DNA from: Phycisphaerales bacterium
GTDB lineage: Bacteria > Planctomycetota > Phycisphaerae > Phycisphaerales > UBA1924
Reading direction: 5' to 3'
Assembly (NCBI GenBank): GCA_035627955.1
Contig: DASPKU010000021.1
Location: 62,001 to 126,000 of the forward strand
DNA: 64,000 bases
Made by a program: the position numbers and the translations under genes. The notes under the pieces are model-generated. The model saw only the letters and a list, made by a program, of their open reading frames with translations, did not search any database and had not been told where the DNA came from. Positions 44,114-54,576 of the stretch are shown piece by piece. The first letter of the stretch is position 1. The number at the start of each line of letters is the position of its first letter.

Positions 44114-45681
44114 TCCGGCTGACTTCCGTACCCCGAGATCGACCGGATCACACGGGCCAGCACGCTGCGTGACGCAAGGAACCCAAGGATGTTCTGCAGG
44201 TTCTCCACGACCTTGGGCAGGTCCATGAGGAGTGTGTCGTTCGCGATGATGGCGTCCCAGTCCAGGCGCGCCGGGTCGGCGCCGGGCACGCCCAGTGACC
44301 GCATCGTCAGCAGCGCCTCATGGGCCATGATGCCGTAGCACACGGTGGTCGGGTGGATGCCGTCGAGGCTGAAGAGGCCGCCGCGGTGCTTCTCCTGCAT
44401 CTTGCGGAAGTCAGGCTCGTCGGGCATCGCTGACTTCACGTTGATGTAGCGCGTGTCCAGCAGCACGCGCTGGCGGCCGTCGACATCATCGGCGAACACC
44501 CGCCAGGCGGTCTTCGGGTTGCGCCTCAGGGCGCCCACCATGGCCTCGGGGAAGCGGTAGCTGGGCACGCCGTCGTTGCGGCGGAACGCCAGGCCGTCAA
44601 GCACGCGGCAGAAGTCCACAATCCCCCAGCCGTGCCGCGCAGCGGTCTCGCGAATCAGCGTGTTGTAGCCGTCGATGGTGCGGTCGATGGTCTCGGCGTC
44701 CTCGCGGGTGAGGTGCGGGTAGGCGTGGGGGTCCTCGCAGAAGTCGTCGTCCCACACCCAGAAGTGCGTGTAGTACTCGTAGTAGCCGCGGACGCGCTCG
44801 GGCACGCGGTGGGCTTTGCCGAACTCACTGCGGGCGTAGGGGCTGATGCCGCGCGCAACCGGCGCGATGGTGACGTGCGGGACAGTTCCGATGATGACCT
44901 GGCCGATGCCGCCGGCCCGCTGCATGCCGGTGATGCGGGCGGCCACCCGCTCCAGCAGCACCTTGAAGTGCTCGACCTCCCAGATGTTGCACGTGCGCTG
45001 GTGCGCCAGCTTCCGGAAGTCCGCCGACTGGCTCCACCGCACCTCCAGGCTGGTGCACGTGCCCAGCACGTTGTTGGAGCCCAGCGCCAGCAGCAGCGTG
45101 CCCACCGGCCCCTGCTCATCGATGAGGCGCTCCACCGCGCCGAGCTGCGTCAGCTCCTCGTAGCGGAACGCGAGCATGGGGTTGAGCACACGGCGCGCCG
45201 TGCGGTACATCGCCATCTCGGGAATCTGGTTCTGCACCCACAGCTGGTCGCGCGCGGGCGGCATCGAACGCCGGCACAGCGCCTCGGTCAGCGTGTCGCA
45301 ATCGCCCAGCTCGAAGCCCCATACCGCCAGGTTGTGGTGCAGCGGGCCGGTCGCGCTCTCGCCCGCGCCGGCGCCTCGCTCCCAGTAGTCCTCGACGCCT
45401 CCGAGCATCCTGCCGATGGTGCCCAGCGCGGCCGTGTACTCGCCGATGTTGATGTGCGTGCCGTAGGACTCGCCCAGGCGGCGGAACAGCCGCTCGAGGT
45501 TCACCGGCAGCCCGCCCTCACCCGAGAAGTCCGGCACGCGGAAGTCAGCCTCCGGCCCGCCGACGCTGAGCCCCAGCGCCCGCGCCATCATCGCCGGGTA
45601 CGACCAGTCGGCCCGCGAGATCGCCCCGCTCTGGAACCCCTGCGTGAGGCTGTCACCCACCGCGACCAGCGTGTTCGCCAT
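44110..45681 (-). CDS. SGNH/GDSL-family hydrolase
   Basis: A 523-residue protein. The SGNH blocks are VAVGDSLTQGFQ at the start (nucleophile Ser in GDSL), the oxyanion Asn region LLALGSNNVLG, and the catalytic Asp/His in SLDGIHPTTVCYG. These enzymes are esterases or lipases with many substrates. The protein is longer than a single SGNH domain (about 200 residues) because of helical insertions. The ATG is chosen eight codons inside the longest frame because it begins directly at MANTLVAVGDS. No signal peptide, so probably cytoplasmic. Confidence 0.83.
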   Translation of the reverse strand: MANTLVAVGDSLTQGFQSGAISRADWSYPAMMARALGLSVGGPEADFRVPDFSGEGGLPVNLERLFRRLGESYGTHINIGEYTAALGTIGRMLGGVEDYWERGAGAGESATGPLHHNLAVWGFELGDCDTLTEALCRRSMPPARDQLWVQNQIPEMAMYRTARRVLNPMLAFRYEELTQLGAVERLIDEQGPVGTLLLALGSNNVLGTCTSLEVRWSQSADFRKLAHQRTCNIWEVEHFKVLLERVAARITGMQRAGGIGQVIIGTVPHVTIAPVARGISPYARSEFGKAHRVPERVRGYYEYYTHFWVWDDDFCEDPHAYPHLTREDAETIDRTIDGYNTLIRETAARHGWGIVDFCRVLDGLAFRRNDGVPSYRFPEAMVGALRRNPKTAWRVFADDVDGRQRVLLDTRYINVKSAMPDEPDFRKMQEKHRGGLFSLDGIHPTTVCYGIMAHEALLTMRSLGVPGADPARLDWDAIIANDTLLMDLPKVVENLQNILGFLASRSVLARVIRSISGYGSQPD

Positions 45682-45717
45682 GGCCGACAGTCTACCGGCA
45701 GGCAAGCCGCTTGCCGG

Positions 45718-47517
<1,800 letters not shown>

Positions 47518-47583
47518 AGCCCCGATGGTAGGAGCCCGGTTTCTGGAGTTCGGTAGCTATCGGGAGCGCAGCGGGCTTGGCGG

Positions 47584-47955
47584 TCAGGCTCGGGCGTCCC
47601 ACTCCGCGAGCACCTTCTCGATCTTCGATACGAGGTCGGGCAGGTCAACGGTCACGGTGTGCCACAGGCGGTCTGCCCTTACGCCCCAGTAGACATGCAC
47701 CATGATCTGACGGACGCCGACAACATCCTTCCACGGAAGTTCCGGAAGCCGCATCCGCGCGGCCGGGCTGATTTTCGAAGCAGCCTCACCGATCTCCTGA
47801 ACGCAACTCATGAGCGCCCGCAAGAGCAGCCTGCTTGATTGCAGGTCCTCGATCGTCTTGCCCGCCACAAAACCCATTGCTTCTCTCGCGGCCTCGAGCA
47901 TGTGCAGATATCGCGTGCGATCGTCGGGCTCGCCGCGCTGTGCCTTACGCGGCAT
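47584..47955 (-). CDS. HepT-like toxin (DUF86)
   Basis: A 123-residue HEPN-fold protein with the R-x4-H-x-Y motif at R82, H87 and Y89 (RQIMVHVYW). HepT-type proteins are RNases neutralised by an MNT-family partner, which modifies them by nucleotide transfer. The upstream MNT-like gene overlaps its start by 11 bases, giving the typical MNT-HepT operon. It could act as a stress toxin or, as in some strains, as a defence module. Confidence 0.85.
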   Translation of the reverse strand: MPRKAQRGEPDDRTRYLHMLEAAREAMGFVAGKTIEDLQSSRLLLRALMSCVQEIGEAASKISPAARMRLPELPWKDVVGVRQIMVHVYWGVRADRLWHTVTVDLPDLVSKIEKVLAEWDARA

Positions 47956-48247
47956 ACTGCACCGCCGCCAATCGCATTACTTCATCCCGGAAGTACCGCG
48001 ACAGTGTTTCCGGCTCGTGGAGGTCGACCGTCCGGCCGAACATTTCGGACAGGTCCTGCTGCATCCGCCCCAGCTTGAACAGGCCAAACTTGGCCTCGGG
48101 CGGGAACTCCACGAGCACGTCGATATCACTTTGGGGCCCGAACGCCTCGGTAAGGATGGAGCCGAAGAGCGACAGCCTGGCCACGCCATGCTCACGGCAG
48201 AACGCGGCGATGCGATCAGGGTCGAAGTAAATCCCGTGCAGGACCAT
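47945..48247 (-). CDS. MNT-family nucleotidyltransferase antitoxin
   Basis: A 100-residue minimal nucleotidyltransferase. LSLFGSILTEAFGPQSDIDV carries the GS motif (residues 29-30) and two metal-binding Asp (D41, D43). MNT proteins silence HepT toxins by adding AMP groups to the Tyr of the HEPN motif. Translation is taken from MVLHGIYFDPDR; a longer form starting upstream adds a non-conserved tail. The gene overlaps the toxin gene. Confidence 0.84.
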   Translation of the reverse strand: MVLHGIYFDPDRIAAFCREHGVARLSLFGSILTEAFGPQSDIDVLVEFPPEAKFGLFKLGRMQQDLSEMFGRTVDLHEPETLSRYFRDEVMRLAAVQYAA

Positions 48248-48302
48248 ACAGGAATGGTACCACCGCACGGGACCTTCAGGCACGCGCCCCGCTGCAGAGG
48301 CG

Positions 48303-49928
48303 CTAGCACCCATGCCCCCCGACCACCCTGAAGAACGCCTCGATGTCCTGGTCCGTCCCGGCGTTGCCGTCGTTGTTGAAGTCCGGGCTGCCGCAGAGGG
48401 CGCAGCAGTTCCCGCCGATGCACGCGAAGAACGCCTCGATGTCCTGATCGGTCGCGGTGTCGCCGTCGTTGTTGAAGTCCGCCGAGCAGTGCATCACCCG
48501 CGGCAGGTCCATCCGCACCACCGTGATGTCGAAGCTCGGGGCATCGGCCGACAGCGGGTCCGGCGCCGACTCGCCCACCACCAGCAGCGCCCGGCGCGAG
48601 GCGTCGAGCTTGAGGTCCTTGCCCCGGTACGACCGCGGCGTCGAGCCCACGTTCCCGTACCGGAACGACCACCCCGGCGTCCCGTCGCTGATGCGGTACT
48701 GCTGCACGACCCAGTCGATGTCGGTGTAGCTGAACGAGGGGCCGTTGCCCGCGGAGATCAGCACCACCGCATTGCCCTGCCCGTCGGCCACGATCCCCTG
48801 GCAGGTGTCTGACGTGACCCCCGGCCCCGTCCAGCGGCGCGACCACCGCTGCACGCCCGCCGTGTCGTACGCCACGAGCAGCACGTCCTCGTCGACCGGG
48901 AAGTTCCCGTCCTCGAAGACCTGCGTCATGATGACGATGCGGTCGCGCTCATAGTCGAACAGGGTCTTGACAGGCCGCTGCGAGTCCCCGAACAGCCCGG
49001 CGAACGACCGCTTCCACGCCATCGCCCCGCTCGCGCCCGAGAGCTTCATGAGCCCCGTGTCCCACTGGCTGGACTGCCCGCCGCGGGCAAACACGACGAA
49101 CAGGTTGTTGGCGGGGTCCACATCCAGGTGCGTGGTGCCGTTGAAGTGGTGCACGTCCTCGGTGTCGCGGAACACCCACTGCCGCTGGCCCTCGACGTAC
49201 TTGATCACGGTCGTGCGCAGGCCCGAATCAAACGTCGGCGCGATGCCCGTGAACCCCACCACCACGAGGTTCCCGTCCCGGTCGATCTTCGCGTCCATCA
49301 CCACGTCCGGCGCGTTCATCTGGAACGGCTCCGACGGGACGTGCTCGAAAATGTCCGTCCACGTGACCTCGCCGGTCGAGGGATTGAGGGCCACCGCGTA
49401 CATCGCGGTGTCGTGCCCGAACACGCCGTTGTGCGTCGTGCCCACGACGTAGACCTCGCCGCCGGGCCCCACCAGCACCCTCGTCACCTGATCATCGAGC
49501 CCGAAGAAGTTCAGCTGCCGCTGCCACACCAGCGTGCCTTCGGGCGTGTACTTGGCCACCATCCCGTCGAACTCGGTGTCCTCATCATCGATGAGCCCGC
49601 CCACGATCACGTTGTCCTCTGCATCAGTCGCGACCGTCACCGCCCGGTCGAAGGTGATCGTGCCGCTCCCGTCCAGCCGCCGCTCCCATTGCCGCCCACC
49701 CGGCCCGTACTTCAGCGTGATGAACGCCTGCGACTCGAAGTTCGCCGGCGAGCTCGCGGCCACCACCAGGTTCCCCTGCCGGTCCAGCACGCTCGCCCAC
49801 GCCAGGTCCACGCTCGAGTCCGGCCCGTTGTAGCGGTCTTCCCACACCGGCGTCAGCTGCCCCATTGCCGCGCCCGCCAGACCCGAGACCACCGCCGCCG
49901 CCAGCCCATGTTGACGCTTGAGGTTCAT
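48303..49928 (-). CDS. GC-type dockerin protein with beta-propeller-like repeats
   Basis: A 541-residue secreted protein. A signal peptide (LKRQHGLAAAVVSGLAGAAM) is followed by a series of ~50-residue repeats with VVAASSPANFESQAFITLKY, IVGGLIDDEDTEFDGMVAKY and VYVVGTT, typical of a PQQ- or SBBP-like beta-propeller. The C-terminus has the two cassettes DFNNDGDTATDQDIEAFFAC and DFNNDGNAGTDQDIEAFFRV ending GGHGC. The ATG at 49,928 is chosen because GGAG lies at the right distance. Likely surface-bound or secreted; ligand unknown. Confidence 0.83.
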   Translation of the reverse strand: MNLKRQHGLAAAVVSGLAGAAMGQLTPVWEDRYNGPDSSVDLAWASVLDRQGNLVVAASSPANFESQAFITLKYGPGGRQWERRLDGSGTITFDRAVTVATDAEDNVIVGGLIDDEDTEFDGMVAKYTPEGTLVWQRQLNFFGLDDQVTRVLVGPGGEVYVVGTTHNGVFGHDTAMYAVALNPSTGEVTWTDIFEHVPSEPFQMNAPDVVMDAKIDRDGNLVVVGFTGIAPTFDSGLRTTVIKYVEGQRQWVFRDTEDVHHFNGTTHLDVDPANNLFVVFARGGQSSQWDTGLMKLSGASGAMAWKRSFAGLFGDSQRPVKTLFDYERDRIVIMTQVFEDGNFPVDEDVLLVAYDTAGVQRWSRRWTGPGVTSDTCQGIVADGQGNAVVLISAGNGPSFSYTDIDWVVQQYRISDGTPGWSFRYGNVGSTPRSYRGKDLKLDASRRALLVVGESAPDPLSADAPSFDITVVRMDLPRVMHCSADFNNDGDTATDQDIEAFFACIGGNCCALCGSPDFNNDGNAGTDQDIEAFFRVVGGHGC

Positions 49929-50078
49929 GACGCACTCCATGCCCGCCCGCCCCCAGCAGGCGCGGCCAATCGCAGCAGTTCGCCGCCGCCGCAGGCCCAA
50001 ACCACCCGGCGGCACGCGGCGGATCCGATCCACGCACCCACTGATGTCCCATGCGACGGACGCATTGCACCCGTACGA

Positions 50079-50100
50079 CCGAGATGCCTTCATCTCGGTG
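50079..50100. repeat. Palindromic repeat copy 5
   Basis: GACCGAGATG / CATCTCGGTG with centre CCTT; one outer base differs from the consensus. It forms a tandem pair with the next copy at a period of about 40 bases, including matching flanks (ACCCGT on the left, GCTT on the right), which suggests local duplication of a unit longer than the palindrome. Confidence 0.8.
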
Positions 50101-50115
50101 CTTGACGCACCCGTG

Positions 50116-50141
50116 CCACCGAGATGTCTTCATCTCGGTGC
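50116..50141. repeat. Palindromic repeat copy 6
   Basis: CCACCGAGATG / CATCTCGGTG with centre TCTT, second of a tandem pair. Its right end lies next to the stop of the dockerin-tail remnant. Confidence 0.82.
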
Positions 50142-50142
50142 T

Positions 50143-50331
50143 TCACCCGGTTGAACTATTCGTGACCTCAAAGCACCCCGGCTCAGCAGCCCTCGCCCAG
50201 CACCCAAAGAACGCCTCGATGTCCGCATCGGTCCCGATGTCCCCGTCGCCGTTGAAGTCCGCCGTGCACGGCAGCGTGACGATGAACAACCCGGGGCTCG
50301 CATCCGTGATGCTCCCAATGGTGGTGTTGTG
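50143..50331 (-). pseudogene. Remnant of a GC-type dockerin protein gene
   Basis: On the minus strand the open frame after a TAA at 50,332-50,334 reads through LPCTADFNGDGDIGTDADI then EAFFGCWARAAEPGC and ends at TGA 50,143-50,145. It has one clear cassette (with TDADIEAFF instead of TDQDIEAFF) and a decayed second one, but no start, signal peptide or N-terminal domain. It is probably the 3' stub of a lost member of the dockerin family. Confidence 0.6.
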
Positions 50332-50506
50332 TTAGTCGAGAGCATCAAGCCGCACGCAAACCCACCAACGCGCAACCCTGCAACCCGTCCTTGCAGCACC
50401 GGAGGAAGAACTATTGGAAAAACCGCCCGTTCCGGTATGCTACCGGCCGCCTCGGCATTCTCCCAGGCGACGGCAGGGGGACCGAGGTCAACGCCCCGTT
50501 ACCGCG

Positions 50507-50531
50507 CCACCGAGATGTCCCCATCTCGGTG
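50507..50531. repeat. Palindromic repeat copy 7
   Basis: CCACCGAGATG / CATCTCGGTG with centre TCCC, about 125 bases upstream of the next gene. The left arm is the full 11 bases; the right arm loses the final G. Confidence 0.8.
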
Positions 50532-50655
50532 CTCGGCCGACGCTCGACAACTCACATCGCGGCCACCCTCTTCCGGCCGCGTCTTCCTCCGCAACACGCA
50601 CAGAAGAGCGTTACATCCAGCCCCGTCTCTCGTGGGTCACAGGAGTCCTCCGTCC

Positions 50656-52839
50656 ATGCCGCACCGCACCACCGCCCTGCTCGCCGCACTGTCCGCCACC
50701 AACGCTGCGCTCGCCCAGTGCACCCTCGAGCTCGTCGACCGCGGCGAGCTCGCGGGCGTCAACGGGGTCGTGCACTCCTCGACGCTGTGGGACACCGACG
50801 GGGACGGCCCGCTGCCGCCAATCGCCGTGTTCGCGGGTGAGTTCACGCAGGCCGGCAACGCGCCGATCTCGGGCGTCGTCGGTTGGGATGGGCAAGACTG
50901 GGTCGCGCTCGCCCCTAACGCCACCAATGTCCTGAAGGTCGTCGCGACAGGCGCCGGCCTTGCCGTGCGCGGCTCGGTCGCGGGCATCCCGACCCCCCTC
51001 GCCCTCTGGGACGGCGAAGCATGGAACGCCGTTGGCACGCCCACCGACATCATCACGGATCTCGGCACCGACGGCGAAGGCAACCTCATCGGCGCCGGCC
51101 AGCTATGGCTTCCCGACGGCTCCAGCGTGGGCCTTGCTGTATGGACCGGGTCCGCATGGACGCCGCTGGGCGTCAACCCGCCGAACTTCGTTGCATACCT
51201 GACCCAGTTCAACGGCACCCCAGTGGCCCTGCACTCCGTGTTCCAGTTCTGCGGGCCGAGCCGCTTCCGTACCTTCCACGCGTCCCGCCCCATAAGCGGC
51301 GCCTGGCAGCAGTTCGGCGGATTCCAGTGCATCGACTACTCGCCGTTCGCCTCCACCGTGCACGACAACCAGTTGTGGCTGCTGGGCAAGCGCTTCGACG
51401 CCGCGTTCACCCAGGTCACCGAGGTGCCTTACTCCAACTTCTGGTTGCCGGGCTTCCAGGCGCGGGCGATGGCGAGCCACAACGGTCAGGTCTTCGTCGG
51501 CGGTAACCTCACCGGCAGCCAGAACGAGTTTCACGCAACGAGCGAGTCCAGCCAATGGAGCTCGGGCCCGCTCACCGGCGGCGCGATCAACACGCTGCTG
51601 CCCTTCGACGGAAGCCTGATCGCCGGCGGCACCTTCACCCAGGGCCAGGGCGTCAACCCCTTCGAGTACTACTCGAAACCGCAGCAGATCGGCTATCACG
51701 AAACCACCGGCATCCGCCCGCTCCGCGGCACCGACGGCGCTCCGCGGTTCTTCAGCGTGGTGGATAACACCCTCTACGCAGGCGGCGAGTTCACCTCGCT
51801 CAACGCCGGCAGCGCGCCACTGGTCTCCTTCGACGGCACGCAGTGGCACGCGGTGGCCAACCGCGCCACCGCCCACCTGTTCGCCGCGGCCAAGTTCAAC
51901 GGCGAGCTGTACGTGGCCGCGCACACCTACAACCCCATCGTCGGACAGCTCCACAGGGTCACCGGTGGCCAGACCGTCCCGATCGGCCCCGCCGGCCCGG
52001 TGTACCGCGACCTCGTCGTGCACAACGGCGTGCTCTTCTGCATCGGCTCCGACATCTCGCAGTTCGACGGCGCCTCATTCACCGCGACCGATGCGCTCGC
52101 CGACGGGGCGCCGCCCTACGCCCTCGCAAGCACCGCGGTTGAGTTCAACGGCGACCTGGTGGTGGCCGGCAACTTCGGCTCTGTCGCTGGCGTGACTGCC
52201 AGCAACGTTGCACGCCGCATCAACGGAGCGTGGCAGCCGATGGGTGCCGGGCTCTTTGGGTCCGTGAATGACCTTGCCATTTCCCATGGGCAGCTGCTCG
52301 CCGGGGGGAGGTTCTCTCTTACCAGCGGCGGGCCCCTGATCAGCCTCGCCGTGTGGAACGGGGAAAACTGGAACGCATACCCCGACGCTGTGATCAACGG
52401 CCCCGTCAACGCCATCGTGCAGCGCCGAGCCGAGCTTGTCATCGGCGGCAACTTCACCCAGATCAACGGCCAGCCCATCAAGCACCTCGCGGCCACCACC
52501 GGCGGCCCGTGGACAGCCTTGGCCGATCTCGACGCGCAGGTGACTGCACTCGGTGTCCATGGCGAAGACCTCCACGTCGGCGGCCGCTTCACCACACTCA
52601 ACGGCAGCCCCGCCCACTCCTACGCCCGGTTCTCGACGCCGTACGGCTGCTGCCCCACCTCCGACTTCAACAACGATGGCGACATCGGCACCGACCAGGA
52701 CATCGAGGCCTTCTTCGCGTGCCTGGGCGGCACCTGCTGCCCCACCTGCGACTCCGCCGACTTCAACCACGACGGCGACATCGGCACCGACCAGGACATC
52801 GAGGCCTTCTTCCGGGTCCTCGGCGGCGGCACCTGCTGA
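50656..52839 (+). CDS. GC-type dockerin protein with beta-propeller-like domain
   Basis: A 727-residue secreted protein. A signal peptide (TTALLAALSATNAALAQ) precedes ~40-50-residue repeats with the pattern FAGEFTQAGNAPISGVVGWD and VVAGNFGSVAGVTASNVARR, likely a large beta-propeller as in the other members. The C-terminus has cassettes DFNNDGDIGTDQDIEAFFAC and DFNHDGDIGTDQDIEAFFRV ending GGGTC. The ATG follows CAGGAG. It is divergent from the gene at 48-50 kb and convergent with the next. A three-unit palindromic array begins one base after its stop. Confidence 0.83.
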   Translation: MPHRTTALLAALSATNAALAQCTLELVDRGELAGVNGVVHSSTLWDTDGDGPLPPIAVFAGEFTQAGNAPISGVVGWDGQDWVALAPNATNVLKVVATGAGLAVRGSVAGIPTPLALWDGEAWNAVGTPTDIITDLGTDGEGNLIGAGQLWLPDGSSVGLAVWTGSAWTPLGVNPPNFVAYLTQFNGTPVALHSVFQFCGPSRFRTFHASRPISGAWQQFGGFQCIDYSPFASTVHDNQLWLLGKRFDAAFTQVTEVPYSNFWLPGFQARAMASHNGQVFVGGNLTGSQNEFHATSESSQWSSGPLTGGAINTLLPFDGSLIAGGTFTQGQGVNPFEYYSKPQQIGYHETTGIRPLRGTDGAPRFFSVVDNTLYAGGEFTSLNAGSAPLVSFDGTQWHAVANRATAHLFAAAKFNGELYVAAHTYNPIVGQLHRVTGGQTVPIGPAGPVYRDLVVHNGVLFCIGSDISQFDGASFTATDALADGAPPYALASTAVEFNGDLVVAGNFGSVAGVTASNVARRINGAWQPMGAGLFGSVNDLAISHGQLLAGGRFSLTSGGPLISLAVWNGENWNAYPDAVINGPVNAIVQRRAELVIGGNFTQINGQPIKHLAATTGGPWTALADLDAQVTALGVHGEDLHVGGRFTTLNGSPAHSYARFSTPYGCCPTSDFNNDGDIGTDQDIEAFFACLGGTCCPTCDSADFNHDGDIGTDQDIEAFFRVLGGGTC

Positions 52840-52946
52840 TTGGGTGGAGCACTCACTCGTGAGTGCTGAAGGCCTTGGGTGGAGCACTCACTCGGTGAGT
52901 GCTAACGGCCTTGGGTGGAGCACTCACTCCGTGAGTGCGCACGGCC
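52840..52946. repeat. Three tandem 35-36-bp palindromic units
   Basis: Three near-identical units (52,840-52,874; 52,875-52,910; 52,911-52,946), each TTGGGTGGAGCACTCACTC followed by GTGAGTGCT and a short tail ending GGCC. Each unit contains an AGCACTCAC / GTGAGTGCT palindrome. The third unit is followed by a GGCCGCG-CGCGGCC hairpin. The array starts directly after the stop of the dockerin-tailed gene. Three contiguous units without spacers is not a CRISPR array. Confidence 0.85.
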
Positions 52947-52991
52947 GCGCTTCGCGGCCGTGCTCCTCAGACCCAACGAACACGAAACGAA

Positions 52992-53019
52992 GAGGGCCGC
53001 CCCACCCGGGGCGGCCCTC
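52992..53019. terminator. Bidirectional terminator between dockerin genes
   Basis: GAGGGCCGCCCC and GGGGCGGCCCTC form a perfect 12-base stem around ACCC, followed on the plus strand by GTTTGTT. It separates two convergent genes and can serve both. Confidence 0.85.
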
Positions 53020-53049
53020 GTTTGTTCCAATCACTGACTCAACGAACGC

Positions 53050-54432
53050 TCAGCACGTCCCCCCGCCCAGAACGCGGAAGAACGCCTCGATGTCCTGGTC
53101 CGTCCCCGCGTCACCATCCCCGTTGAAGTCCGAGCCCAGGTACCAGCAGCTCGGGCAGCACGTCCCGCCAAGGCACGAGAAGAACGCCTCGATGTCCTGG
53201 TCGGTCCCGAAGTCGCCATCGCCGTTGTAATCCTGCGAGCCGCACGGCGGGCACGAGGTCCACGCCGCGAGCTTGGCCGCGGCCACCGTGCCCACGCTCG
53301 TGAACGACCCGCCCACGAACATGTTGCCCTCGTGCGTGAACAGCTTGAACACGGACTGGCCCGTGGTCGGGACCCCGCCCGCGTGGGCGACCCATTGGTT
53401 CCCGTCCAGCCGCGCCATGCGGTTGAGCGGGGTGGGCGGCGTGCCCGCGGAGTTCACGAACGTCCCGCCCGCGTACAGCTTCTCGCCGCTGCCGTCGTTG
53501 AAGGGAGTCAGGCTCCACACGCGACCTGTCGTGTTCTGCCCCACCGCGGTCCACGTCGTGCCGTCCCACTTCGCCGTCTGCTGCAGCGCGCCGTTGACCC
53601 GCATGTTGGTGCCGCCCATGTACAGCGCGCCGTTCCACGAGATGAGCGTGTCCACCTCGGCCGTGATGATGGTGTTGCCCAGGTTCGTCCCCACGGCCGA
53701 CCAGGTGGTGCCATTCCACCGCGCCACGTTCAGGATCGTCTGCCCGTCGATGCTGTTGAACCGCCCGCCGATGTACAGCTGGGGCCCGCCGCCCATGCCG
53801 TCATCGTGGATCACCATCGCCGTGACCAGCGGGTTGATGCTGCCGGCCGACGAGGTCAGCGTCGGCATGCTCGAAACGATGGGGGTCACGGTGGTCCCGT
53901 CGTACATCCCCACGTGCGCCGCCGGCGCCCCGTTGAGCGTGTCGAAGCTGCCGCCGAAGAACAGCCGTTCCCCGAACCCGATGTTCCCGCTCACCATCGA
54001 CCACACCGAGGTAACCCCGTCAGGATTCCAACCGGTCACAATGGAGTGGTACTGCGTGCCGTCCCAACGGGCGATGCTCTTGGTGTCGGTCACGCCCCCG
54101 GCGTCATGGAAAAACCCGCCGATGATGAGGTCGCCGTTGAACACCGCGAACGACGTCCCGAACCCGTTGCTCAGCCCCAGCCCCATGCCCCCTCCGATCG
54201 ACGACCACGTGTGCGTGGCCGGGTCGTAGTGCGCCAGTACGGCCGTGCCCGGCACGCCCGCGGTCGTGAACGACCCGCTCACCGCGAGCCCGCCGTTCCA
54301 GGGGATCATCGCGCCCACATACCCGTCCAGGGCCGCGTTCCCGTGGGAGCCGTCCCAGTGGGGCGTGCACTGGGCCATCACCGAACCCGCCGCCGCCGCC
54401 AGCACGCCCACGCCAATCAGTACATTCCGCAT
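53050..54432 (-). CDS. GC-type dockerin protein, third of the cluster
   Basis: A 460-residue secreted protein. Signal peptide MRNVLIGVGVLAAAAGSVMA, then Kelch/propeller-like repeats (LIIGGFFHDAGGVTDTKSIA, LYIGGRFNSIDGQTILNVAR, MFVGGSFTSVGTVAAAKLAA) and the C-terminal cassettes DYNGDGDFGTDQDIEAFFSC and DFNGDGDAGTDQDIEAFFRV ending GGGTC. The ATG lies after GGAGAGAGAGCG, an excellent ribosome site; a longer frame upstream lacks a signal peptide and is rejected. Confidence 0.85.
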   Translation of the reverse strand: MRNVLIGVGVLAAAAGSVMAQCTPHWDGSHGNAALDGYVGAMIPWNGGLAVSGSFTTAGVPGTAVLAHYDPATHTWSSIGGGMGLGLSNGFGTSFAVFNGDLIIGGFFHDAGGVTDTKSIARWDGTQYHSIVTGWNPDGVTSVWSMVSGNIGFGERLFFGGSFDTLNGAPAAHVGMYDGTTVTPIVSSMPTLTSSAGSINPLVTAMVIHDDGMGGGPQLYIGGRFNSIDGQTILNVARWNGTTWSAVGTNLGNTIITAEVDTLISWNGALYMGGTNMRVNGALQQTAKWDGTTWTAVGQNTTGRVWSLTPFNDGSGEKLYAGGTFVNSAGTPPTPLNRMARLDGNQWVAHAGGVPTTGQSVFKLFTHEGNMFVGGSFTSVGTVAAAKLAAWTSCPPCGSQDYNGDGDFGTDQDIEAFFSCLGGTCCPSCWYLGSDFNGDGDAGTDQDIEAFFRVLGGGTC

Positions 54433-54576
54433 CGCTCTCTCTCCAATCGTGTGTGAAGTACAACCAACGGCGCGAACGCGCCTCCGGAACCCACCCCTAC
54501 GCGGCCGCCCCCACCCGGTTCCTGCCTCCAACCTTGATCGCCCGGAACCTTCAACTGCCCTCGGCGTCCGAATGAC

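Larger units (their letters stand above)
49929..50655. other. Gene-free spacer with repeats and a dockerin remnant
   Basis: This 727-base gap between divergent dockerin-protein genes has no intact gene. It contains two palindromic repeats in tandem (50,079-50,141), a remnant of a dockerin-tailed gene (50,143-50,331) and a third palindrome (50,507-50,531). It looks like a site of repeated insertion or decay. Confidence 0.6.

Noticed and set aside
50332-50655. Upstream extension of the dockerin gene starting at 50,329
   Set aside because: It would run through a palindromic repeat and place the signal peptide about 110 residues into the protein; the ATG at 50,656 has its own ribosome site and begins with the signal peptide.
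52840-52946. CRISPR-like tandem repeats
   Set aside because: Only three contiguous palindromic units without unique spacers and no cas genes.
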